32,912 bases of DNA, taken from the NCBI GenBank assembly GCA_947624455.1, contig CANQKL010000003.1, positions 1 through 32,912 of the forward strand, in the 5' to 3' direction. Position numbers and translations under genes: made by a program. The number at the start of each line of letters is the position of its first letter. Position 1 is the first letter of the stretch. Shown here in pieces: positions 7,759-15,814 of this stretch. The stretch comes from an uncultured Clostridia bacterium. GTDB taxonomy: Bacteria > Bacillota > Clostridia > UMGS1883. The notes beneath the pieces were generated by a model. It was given only the letters and a program-made list of their open reading frames with translations, made no database searches and had not been told where the DNA came from.

Positions 7759-7775
7759 TTTACAATTTGGTAACA
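7759..7775 (-). promoter_or_regulatory. Putative WalR binding site (TGTTAC-CAAAT-TGTAAA on the minus strand)
   Basis: Exact match to TGTWAH-N5-TGTWAH, about 135 bp upstream of the 584-aa secreted-protein gene. Confidence 0.45.
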
Positions 7776-7809
7776 AATCCTGGGACAAAAATAAAGTTGA
7801 CATTTTCCA

Positions 7810-7838
7810 TTGACTAAACTCGAAAATTGTGATATAAT
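7810..7838 (+). promoter_or_regulatory. Putative sigma-A promoter (TTGACT-17-TATAAT) for the activase gene
   Basis: TTGACT 7810-7815, 17-nt spacer, TATAAT 7833-7838, upstream of ATG 7934. Confidence 0.75.
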
Positions 7839-7933
7839 GCAAAGTGATATATAATGTTTCAGGGTGATATAAGTCAGGAAAAGAACAGTGTTTTTATGGC
7901 TTTTATTCCCAATAAAAGGCATAAGGTGATAAG

Positions 7934-10831
7934 ATGCTTAAAATCGGCGTTGACGTCGGCAGCACAACTCTCAAGTGCGTTGTGCTGGACGAGAGCGACA
8001 GAATAGTTTACAAGGAGTATAACCGCCACTACAGCATGATAGTTGAAAAGACCGCAGAGCTGTTGGAGCGGGTGCGCGATATGTTCCCGGGAGACAGGGA
8101 AATGGGGCTGGCTGTTTCGGGCAGCGCGGGCATGGGAATGGCCGAGCGCGTCGGCCTCTCCTTCGTGCAGGAGGTCTATGCCACCCGCATTGCGGTAAAG
8201 AGGGCTGTGCCGGAGGCCGACGCCGTCATCGAGCTTGGGGGCGAGGACGCCAAGATCCTTTTCCTCAAGGGCGGGCTGGAGGTTCGCATGAACGGCAGCT
8301 GCGCCGGGGGAACAGGGGCCTTTATAGACCAGATGGCCACCCTTCTCGCCCTAAGTCCCTCAGACATGAACGAATACGCCAAAAAATACGAAAAAATATA
8401 CACTATTGCCTCTCGCTGCGGAGTTTTCGCCAAGAGCGACGTTCAGCCTCTGCTTAACCAGGGGGCAAAAAAGGAGGATATCTCCGCCAGTATTTTTGCC
8501 GCCGTGGTCAATCAGACCATCGCCGGTCTGGCCCAAGGGCGGGAAATCGGAGGCACGGTGGTATATCTGGGCGGGCCGCTGACCTTCATGGATCAGCTGA
8601 GAGCCGCCTTTGACAGGCAGCTTGGGCTTGAGGGGATCTGCCCCGAGAACTCCCTGTATTTTGTGGCGATGGGCGCGGCCCTGTCGCCTACGGTCAAGGC
8701 CGTCGATCTGGCCGCGACCGTAGAAAACGTGAAAAAACACTCCTCCACCGGAGAATATCGCAGCTGTCCGCCGCTGTTTAGGGACGAGGCTGAGTACGAG
8801 GTCTTTCGCGCCCGCCATGGCGCGGCGGCAATTCCGATGACCGACAATCCCGACCCCAAGGAGGCGTACCTTGGTGTGGACGCGGGCAGCACCACGCTCA
8901 AGGCCGTGGTGCTGGACGAAAACGGGGACATAATCCACGCCGACTATATGCCAAACAGCGGAAACCCCATTCCGCTGCTCAGGGACTTTCTGATGAAATT
9001 TCACGAGAAATACCCGAGGGTAAAGATAAGGGCCTCCGCCTCCACCGGTTATGGTGAGGAGATAACCAAAAACGCCTTTGGCTTTGACATGGGGCTTGTG
9101 GAGACTATGGCTCATTTTACCGCCGCGAAAAAGTTTGACCCCGATGTGGACTTCATCATCGACATCGGCGGCCAGGACATAAAATGCTTTAAGATACGGG
9201 GCGGAGCCATCGACAATATCTTCCTCAACGAAGCCTGCTCCTCGGGCTGCGGCTCATTTTTGCAGACCTTTGCGGGAGCTTTGGGCTACAGCATAAGCGA
9301 ATTTGCCCAAAAGGGGATCATGGCGGATAAGCCGGTGGACTTGGGTTCCCGCTGTACGGTGTTTATGAATTCCTCGGTCAAGCAGGCTCAAAAGGATGGG
9401 GCCGGCATAGAGAATATCTCCGCCGGACTCAGCATCAGCGTGGTCAAAAACGCCATATACAAGGTCATACGCGCCGTCAACGCGGACAGCCTTGGCAAAA
9501 ACATCGTGGTTCAGGGAGGCACCTTCCTGAACGACGCTGTGCTGCGGGCCTTTGAAATGGAGCTGGGCAGAGAGGTTGTCCGGCCAAACATCGCCGGTCT
9601 TATGGGCGCTTACGGGGCGGCCCTTTACGCGAAGGCCAACGCGCCCGAGACTTCGACGACCATCACTCCCGAGGGCCTCTGGGACTTTAAGCACGAGATC
9701 AGTTCGGTTACCTGCAACGGCTGTACGAACCACTGCCGTCTGACCGTAAACAGCTTTGGCGGCGGACGGCGGTTCATCGCCGGCAACCGCTGCGAAAAGC
9801 CCTTGAAAACTAAGAACAGTGGGGAAAAGCTTGATCTCTTTGAGTACAACCGCTCGCTCCTCGCGGCCTATGGGCCGAAGGACGGATCAAGGGGAACTAT
9901 AGGCATACCCATGGGTCTCAATATGTGGGAGCTGTACCCATTTTGGCACACATTTTTCACCAATCTGGGCTTTAAGGTCGTCCCGTCGCCCTCCAGCGAC
10001 AGGAGCCTGTACCTGTCCGGTCAGCACACTATCCCCTCGGATACGGTGTGCTTCCCGGCAAAGCTGGTACACGGCCACATCGACGCTCTTTTGAATATGG
10101 GAGTGGACGCTATATTTTACCCCTGTATGTCATATAATTTTGATGAGGGACTGTCCAGCAATCACTACAACTGTCCCGTGGTGGCCTACTATCCCGAGGT
10201 CATTCGGGCCAACGTCACCAATATGGGCAAAACCAGGTTCATCTATGACTATGTCGGCCTTCACCGGCCCAGAGATTTCGTAAAGTCCGTACATAAGATA
10301 CTTCTCCGGGAGTTCGGGGACTTTAGCCTTAAAGAGGTGCGCCGGGCTGCGGACGCGGCCTACGCCGAGTACCGCGCCCACATGGGCCGCATCGCCGCCA
10401 AGGGGCAAGAGTTTTTGAAACTGGCACGGGAGCGGAAGATGCCCGTAATAGTTCTCTGCGGCCGACCCTATCACCTTGACCCGGAGGTCAGTCACGGCAT
10501 CGACAAGCTTATATGCGACCTTGGGGCCGCCGTCATAACCGAGGACAGCGTCAGCCCCCTTGTGGAACCCTTTGAAACTCACGTCCTTAACCAGTGGACC
10601 TACCACGCCAGGCTTTACGCCGCCGCCAAGTGGGCGGCGGAGCAGGGCAACGATGTGAACGTGGTACAGCTTGTGTCCTTTGGCTGCGGAGTTGACGCCA
10701 TAACCGGCGACGAGGTTCGCCGCATCACCGAGGAAAAAGGCAAGATATACACCCAGATAAAGATCGACGAGATAACCAACCTCGGCACGGTCAAGATACG
10801 GCTGAGGAGCCTGTTCGCCGCCCTGCGGTGA
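7934..10831 (+). CDS. Acyl-CoA dehydratase activase (two BadF/BadG/BcrA/BcrD ATPase domains plus DUF2229-like region)
   Basis: MLKIGVDVGSTTLKCVVLDE...NGSCAGGTGAFIDQMATLL; second ATPase AYLGVDAGSTTLKAVVLDE...NEACSSGCGSFLQTFA; then VTCNGCTNHCRLTVNSFGGGRRFIAGNRCEKP. RBS AAGGTGAT. Confidence 0.9.
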   Translation: MLKIGVDVGSTTLKCVVLDESDRIVYKEYNRHYSMIVEKTAELLERVRDMFPGDREMGLAVSGSAGMGMAERVGLSFVQEVYATRIAVKRAVPEADAVIELGGEDAKILFLKGGLEVRMNGSCAGGTGAFIDQMATLLALSPSDMNEYAKKYEKIYTIASRCGVFAKSDVQPLLNQGAKKEDISASIFAAVVNQTIAGLAQGREIGGTVVYLGGPLTFMDQLRAAFDRQLGLEGICPENSLYFVAMGAALSPTVKAVDLAATVENVKKHSSTGEYRSCPPLFRDEAEYEVFRARHGAAAIPMTDNPDPKEAYLGVDAGSTTLKAVVLDENGDIIHADYMPNSGNPIPLLRDFLMKFHEKYPRVKIRASASTGYGEEITKNAFGFDMGLVETMAHFTAAKKFDPDVDFIIDIGGQDIKCFKIRGGAIDNIFLNEACSSGCGSFLQTFAGALGYSISEFAQKGIMADKPVDLGSRCTVFMNSSVKQAQKDGAGIENISAGLSISVVKNAIYKVIRAVNADSLGKNIVVQGGTFLNDAVLRAFEMELGREVVRPNIAGLMGAYGAALYAKANAPETSTTITPEGLWDFKHEISSVTCNGCTNHCRLTVNSFGGGRRFIAGNRCEKPLKTKNSGEKLDLFEYNRSLLAAYGPKDGSRGTIGIPMGLNMWELYPFWHTFFTNLGFKVVPSPSSDRSLYLSGQHTIPSDTVCFPAKLVHGHIDALLNMGVDAIFYPCMSYNFDEGLSSNHYNCPVVAYYPEVIRANVTNMGKTRFIYDYVGLHRPRDFVKSVHKILLREFGDFSLKEVRRAADAAYAEYRAHMGRIAAKGQEFLKLARERKMPVIVLCGRPYHLDPEVSHGIDKLICDLGAAVITEDSVSPLVEPFETHVLNQWTYHARLYAAAKWAAEQGNDVNVVQLVSFGCGVDAITGDEVRRITEEKGKIYTQIKIDEITNLGTVKIRLRSLFAALR

Positions 10832-10967
10832 CAGGGGCAACGGGAAATGCGGCGGCTTTGAGACGGGCCGCCCTGAGCCGGATAGTGACTTGGCTTGAAA
10901 ATATTTTCCAGTACTTCATTTCCCGTCCCAATTTCCAACTCTCGAAAGTTCCTTACAGGAGGCGCCT

Positions 10968-12287
10968 ATGGAAAGAACCCTGTTCACGAAAGAAATGAAG
11001 GATGCGGGCTACACCATCCTCATTCCCGATATGTGTCACATACACTTTAAGATAATAAAAGAGATAATGCACAACTACGGCTATAACGCCGAAATACTGT
11101 ATAACACAGGCCAGGGCGTGGTGGACGAGGGATTGAAGCACGTCCACAACGACACCTGTTATCCGGCGCTTCTGGTGATCGGTCAAATGATAGACGCTTT
11201 AAAGAGCGGCAAATACGACATTCACAAGGTGGCGCTGCTCCTGCCTCAGACCGGCGGGGGCTGCCGGGCTTCCAACTACATATCTCTGCTGCGTAAGGCT
11301 CTCACGGCCATGGATTGGGGCTTCATTCCCATTATATCCCTTAATTTCAGCGGACTGGAAAAGTCGCCGGGCTTTAAGCTCACCGTCCCCTTTATCCGCC
11401 AGCTTCTGGCGGCGGTGGTCTACGGCGATCTGCTGATGCTGCTGGACAATCAGGTCAAGCCTTATGAAATAAACCGGGGCGACAGCGCCGCCTGCGTGGA
11501 AATGTGGGTGGAAAGGCTGGGCCGCACCTTCCGGGAAAATAAGGGCTTGTCCGCCAGGGAACGCCGGGCCGCCCTCAAGGCCATCGTGGACAGCTTCGCC
11601 CGTATACCCATGAAGAAAGAAAAGAAAATTAAGGTCGGCATAGTGGGAGAAATATACGTAAAATACGCGCCTCTTGGAAATAATAATCTGGAAGACTTCC
11701 TTTATGAGCAGGGCTGCGAGGTAATGCTGGGCGGGCTTATCGACTTTGCCCTCTATTGTACGGACACGCCCATCGACACAATAAATATTTACGGCGGCAA
11801 CGCCCTTCTCAAGGACGGCTACCGTCTGGCGGAAAGCTATCTTTCGTCTTTGAAGGACGAGATGATAGAGGCGGTGAAGCAAAACAGCGATTTTACCCCG
11901 CCTTCCTCCTTCAAACACCTTAAGAGCAAGGCCGACGGCGTGATAGGCACCGGCTGCAAAATGGGGGAGGGCTGGCTCCTGACGGCGGAAATAATGGAGC
12001 TGGTGGAGCTGGGCTATTCTAACGTCATCTGCGCCCAGCCCTTCGGCTGCCTGCCCAATCACATTGTGGGCAAGGGCATGATCCACAAGATAAAGGGCAT
12101 CGCTCCCAGCGCCAACATCGTACCCATAGACTATGACCCAGGCGCCACAAGGGTAAATCAGGAAAACCGCATTAAGCTGATGCTGGCCGTTGCCCAGGAG
12201 GAGCTGGACGGCGACGGCGGCGACAAAATTTATGATGAAAGCAAATCGGGGATCGGCAGCGAGAAGTTAGTAATGAGTAACGAGTAA
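10968..12287 (+). CDS. 2-hydroxyacyl-CoA dehydratase-like protein (C-terminal partner of the activase-related protein)
   Basis: AGGAGG RBS. HVHNDTCYPALLVIGQMIDALKSGKYD...LLPQTGGGCRASNY...KVGIVGEIYVKYAPLGNNNLEDFLYEQGCEV...GTGCKMGEGWLLTAEIMELVELGYSNVICAQPFGCLPNHIVGKGMI. Confidence 0.85.
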   Translation: MERTLFTKEMKDAGYTILIPDMCHIHFKIIKEIMHNYGYNAEILYNTGQGVVDEGLKHVHNDTCYPALLVIGQMIDALKSGKYDIHKVALLLPQTGGGCRASNYISLLRKALTAMDWGFIPIISLNFSGLEKSPGFKLTVPFIRQLLAAVVYGDLLMLLDNQVKPYEINRGDSAACVEMWVERLGRTFRENKGLSARERRAALKAIVDSFARIPMKKEKKIKVGIVGEIYVKYAPLGNNNLEDFLYEQGCEVMLGGLIDFALYCTDTPIDTINIYGGNALLKDGYRLAESYLSSLKDEMIEAVKQNSDFTPPSSFKHLKSKADGVIGTGCKMGEGWLLTAEIMELVELGYSNVICAQPFGCLPNHIVGKGMIHKIKGIAPSANIVPIDYDPGATRVNQENRIKLMLAVAQEELDGDGGDKIYDESKSGIGSEKLVMSNE

Positions 12288-12289
12288 TA
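12269..12289 (+). repeat. Three heptanucleotide tandem units (AGTAATG/AGTAACG/AGTAATA) across the stop codon
   Basis: Read directly at the 3' end of the dehydratase-like ORF. Confidence 0.6.
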
Positions 12290-12459
12290 AATTTCAGCGC
12301 GGACTTGTTCTTGTTACGACGCCCTTGGATTTGATGGGGCCGTTTCGGCGTCAAAACGGTACTCTTTTAAAGAAAATTATCGCGCCAATAACGCCGCAAG
12401 GGCGTTTATACAGTTCTGGAGCTGTGAAAAAAGCTTCAGCGACAGGGAGGAATACGAAA

Positions 12460-13143
12460 ATGGAAAAAACGATACTCATTGTTGACGACGAGGCTCCTAT
12501 CGTGGATATGCTAAAGTTCAATCTGGCCAAGGCGGGCTACAAGACTATGGCCGCCTATGACGGACGGACGGGGCTTGAACTGGCCACAACGAAGAAGCCG
12601 GATCTGATATTGCTTGACGTTATGCTGCCCAAGATGGACGGCTTTGAGGTCTGCCGCAAAATTAGAGAGGCGGACAGGGACGTACCCATTCTCATGCTCA
12701 CCGCCAGGGAGGAGGAGATAGATAAGGTCTTTGGCCTGGAATCCGGAGCCGACGACTATATCACAAAGCCCTTCTCCATACGCGAATTGATGGCCCGGGT
12801 AAAGGCCAACCTCCGCCGCGGGGCCGAACCCTCCGACGCGAGGATAATAAGCATAGATTCCCTTGAAATAAACACCGGACTGTACGAGGTGAAAAAGAAC
12901 GGCGTTCCTGTGGAACTCACGCTTCGTGAATTTGAGCTGCTCAAATTCCTGGCCAGTCAGCCGGGACGCATTTTTTCCCGCGAAATGCTGCTGGAAAAGG
13001 TCTGGGGATACGAGTATTTTGGAGATGTGCGGACAGTGGACGTGACTGTGCGCCGTCTCCGCGAAAAGGTGGAGGACAATCCCGCCGCGCCTGAGCGCAT
13101 AATGACCAAGCGCGGAGTGGGGTACTACTATAACAAGGATTAA
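12460..13143 (+). CDS. walR: OmpR/PhoB-type response regulator, WalR (YycF)-like
   Basis: MEKTILIVDDEAPIVDMLKFNLAKAGY...LDVMLPKMDGFEVC...VWGYEYFGDVRTVDVTVRRLREKVEDNP...TKRGVGYYY; followed by a WalK-like kinase and YycH/YycI-like proteins. Start at 12460 with upstream GGGAGG. Confidence 0.85.
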   Translation: MEKTILIVDDEAPIVDMLKFNLAKAGYKTMAAYDGRTGLELATTKKPDLILLDVMLPKMDGFEVCRKIREADRDVPILMLTAREEEIDKVFGLESGADDYITKPFSIRELMARVKANLRRGAEPSDARIISIDSLEINTGLYEVKKNGVPVELTLREFELLKFLASQPGRIFSREMLLEKVWGYEYFGDVRTVDVTVRRLREKVEDNPAAPERIMTKRGVGYYYNKD

Positions 13144-13177
13144 ATAGCAAAGATTAAAGCACAGGGCGGCGCGGAAG

Positions 13178-14956
13178 ATGTTCAAAAGTATCCAATGGAA
13201 AATAATAGCGATATTTCTCCTGCTTACCATTTCGGTCATGATAGTGGTAGGCACATTTCTCCTGCAAAATATTTCCACCTATTATTTGGAGGACTTTCGC
13301 ACTACCATGTCCGAGCAGGTGTTCAGCAGCCGTATGATAAACGACCTTACCGTGGCCGCCGGCAGGGAGGAGCCGGTGGCTGAGATGAAGTCGATTTTGG
13401 ACGTGTTCTCCCTGAGAATGGGGATCGACTCCTACCGTAACTACTACATTCTGGACGGCAAAAACTGCCGCGTCCTTGACCGCAGCGACCCCCAGGGAGG
13501 GGCCTTCTCCACCACGCCCAATATCGTCACCGCCATGGCGGGCATGACCGGCGACAATATCGACCGAGATACGGAATATATGGACTACGCGGTACCCATC
13601 ATGCCCGACGGACAGGTGGAGTACATAATCAGCGTTCGGGACACTAAGGAGGAGGTCTACGAGGTCACACGCAATATCTTTGTCAACATTCTCTGGGCCA
13701 TACTGTTCGGCCTGCTCATCAGCCTTGTGCTAGGCTTTGTGCTTTCTCGGACCATAATTGCACCTATCCTGACCCTTCAGTATAGGGCCGAGGCCATGGC
13801 CGAGGGCGATTTCAACCACAGGATAGAGGTTCAGTCCAGGGACGAGATAGGCCGCCTGACGATGGCGTTCAACACTATGGCCGCCCAGATCGAAACCAAT
13901 ATGGAGGACATAGCCGCCGAAAAAAATAAGGTGGAGACCGTGCTGCTGCACATGACCGACGCTATAATCGCCTTTGAGAGCAGCACTGGCAGGGTAATTC
14001 ACGAAAATCCCGCCTGCGTCAACGTTTTGGGCGACTGTGCCGACAGAACCTTTGACGAAATATTTGACGGCCAGCTGCGGCTTGACGTAAACATGAGCCG
14101 GGTCCTCAACCTGGAGGAGGGCCAGTCTATGGAGTTCGACGCGGAGATAGAGGGCAAAAACTACCGAGTTTGTTTTGTACCCTTTAACGCTGAGAATGTG
14201 TTCTCCTCGGGAGTGGTCGTGGTGTTCAGGGACGTGACCCGACAGTTGAAGCTGGAACGGTCCCGACGGGAATTTGTCGCCAACGTGTCCCACGAGCTGC
14301 GCACGCCCCTTACCACTGTTAAGGGCTATGCCGAGACTATAATTGATATGGAGGAGGACGAGGGCCGCGGCGACGGCCCTACGGCTGGCTTTGCCAAGGT
14401 CATCGACAACGAGGCGGATCGCATGACGCGCCTGGTCAAGGACCTTTTAACACTGTCCCAGCTGGACAGCGAAAAGCAGCAGCTCAACTGCACCTCCTTC
14501 GACCTTATGGAGCTGACCGAAAGCGTCACCCAAAAGTTGACGATGAACGCCCGATCTCACGGCCATACCCTCAGCTTTATCCCTCGTAGCGCCCCCTTCT
14601 CCTTCTTCGGGGACAGGGACAGGATAGAGCAGGTCATCACCAACATCGTTTCAAACGCCGTCAAGTACACTCCCGACGGCGGCAAGATAGATGTGGAATG
14701 TGGCAACGACGGACAAAACGCGCTCATACCCCGGGAGGATCTGCCCCACATTTTCGAGCGTTTTTATCGGGTGGACAAGGCCCGCAGCCGTCAGAGCGGC
14801 GGTACAGGGCTGGGGTTAGCCATTGCCCGGGAGATAGCTCAGCGTCACGGGGGCGACATATCCATAGAAAGCCATATGCCCGAGGGAACTCAGGTGTCCA
14901 TAGTCCTGCCCATGTACCGGGAAAACCCCGAGGCGGAGAGGCCGATAGTGGTCTGA
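13178..14956 (+). CDS. walK: WalK (YycG)-like sensor histidine kinase (HAMP, PAS, HisKA, HATPase); G1 box appears absent
   Basis: N-terminal TM, HAMP-like TIIAPILTLQYRAEAMAEGDFNHRI, PAS region, H-box FVANVSHELRTPLTTVKGYAE, N-box NIVSNAVKYTPDGG, F-box IFERFYRVDKARSR, G2 GGTGLGLAIA. Between N- and F-boxes only KIDVECGNDGQNALIPREDLPH. Confidence 0.85.
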   Translation: MFKSIQWKIIAIFLLLTISVMIVVGTFLLQNISTYYLEDFRTTMSEQVFSSRMINDLTVAAGREEPVAEMKSILDVFSLRMGIDSYRNYYILDGKNCRVLDRSDPQGGAFSTTPNIVTAMAGMTGDNIDRDTEYMDYAVPIMPDGQVEYIISVRDTKEEVYEVTRNIFVNILWAILFGLLISLVLGFVLSRTIIAPILTLQYRAEAMAEGDFNHRIEVQSRDEIGRLTMAFNTMAAQIETNMEDIAAEKNKVETVLLHMTDAIIAFESSTGRVIHENPACVNVLGDCADRTFDEIFDGQLRLDVNMSRVLNLEEGQSMEFDAEIEGKNYRVCFVPFNAENVFSSGVVVVFRDVTRQLKLERSRREFVANVSHELRTPLTTVKGYAETIIDMEEDEGRGDGPTAGFAKVIDNEADRMTRLVKDLLTLSQLDSEKQQLNCTSFDLMELTESVTQKLTMNARSHGHTLSFIPRSAPFSFFGDRDRIEQVITNIVSNAVKYTPDGGKIDVECGNDGQNALIPREDLPHIFERFYRVDKARSRQSGGTGLGLAIAREIAQRHGGDISIESHMPEGTQVSIVLPMYRENPEAERPIVV

Positions 14957-15085
14957 TAGCGGCTGGGATGGGCAGAGGTGGCCAGAAACTCCCAATTTGC
15001 GGTAAAAATCCCCTCCCAGGCAGGAACCCCTCGCATGGTAAAATATGGTAAAAGTCCGACGACTGTAAACAACAATTAACGTGGA

Positions 15086-15118
15086 TGTAATTGTTTTGTA
15101 ACATAACTGGTGTATAAT
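15086..15118 (+). promoter_or_regulatory. Putative WalR box (TGTAAT-TGTTT-TGTAAC, 15086-15102) overlapping a promoter (TTGTTT-16-TATAAT)
   Basis: Exact match to TGTWAH-N5-TGTWAH; TATAAT at 15113-15118; precedes the 159-aa secreted-protein ORF. Confidence 0.55.
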
Positions 15119-15147
15119 TAGCATAGGTAAAAAAGATTAGAACGGAT

Positions 15148-15627
15148 GTGTGTGACATGAAGTATATAGGGGCGACCTTAGCCGCTATACTGGTCATGCT
15201 TTCCGGGCTGAACGTTTATGCGGCCCACCCGAACTCCATCGGGGCAGCGGAAAGCAGCACCGCTTCAGATTTAATAGTGGTCAAAAAACCGGAGACTAAC
15301 AATTCCGCTACGACTAAAACCACCTACGGCATTACCGGTACGGGTAAGAACGGCGTGAGCGTTGCCTATTACAAGTACGACGGGAGCGGTTACAGCGCTA
15401 TACTGAACAGCGATGGGGCCGCGTCTCAGACCAAAATAGGCGCGGCGGGGGTTTTTTATAAGCAGATGAGCCTCTCCGAGGGACACAATAAATTTGCGGT
15501 GAGAGCTGAGTATAAAGGCCTCAGTCAGGTGATATACCTGGATATAAACCTCCTTAAACGGGAGGTTCTGGACAACGTGAACAGCTTTACCTATGATGTG
15601 CAGTCTATCTTTACCGGATGGATTTAA
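15148..15627 (+). CDS. Small secreted protein of unknown function, possible single Ig-like beta-sandwich
   Basis: Signal peptide MKYIGATLAAILVMLSGLNVYAAHP (internal Met at 15157 is an alternative start); GITGTGKNGVSVAYYKY...AAGVFYKQMSLSEGHNKFAVRAEYKGLSQVIYLDINLL has an Ig-like pattern. Located between walK and yycH. Confidence 0.75.
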   Translation: MCDMKYIGATLAAILVMLSGLNVYAAHPNSIGAAESSTASDLIVVKKPETNNSATTKTTYGITGTGKNGVSVAYYKYDGSGYSAILNSDGAASQTKIGAAGVFYKQMSLSEGHNKFAVRAEYKGLSQVIYLDINLLKREVLDNVNSFTYDVQSIFTGWI

Positions 15628-15665
15628 CGGTCAGCGTACATATTTAAATTAACAGGCACAAAGAC

Positions 15666-15694
15666 GGGGGCGGGTTACTTCGCCCCCAAATTTT
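15666..15694 (+). terminator. Possible terminator hairpin (GGGGGCG-GGTTACTT-CGCCCCC-AAATTTT)
   Basis: 7-bp GC stem after the 159-aa ORF; weak T-tract. Confidence 0.4.
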
Positions 15695-15814
15695 ATAACA
15701 ACAGGCGGTCGGTAATGAGAATTAGTATAAAGGCGGAGTTTTCCTCTTGCCGCCCGATTGACGCTATTATTTGCAAATTTGAGGGCGCAATTTGCCAGAA
15801 AGGACGGTGAGACT

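Noticed and set aside
12319-12330. CGCCCTTGGA motif shared with 3158-3167 (reverse) and 3260-3270
   Set aside because: Only ~9 nt shared with no flanking similarity; may be chance, although the 3158/3260 pair forms an inverted repeat inside the hairpin element.
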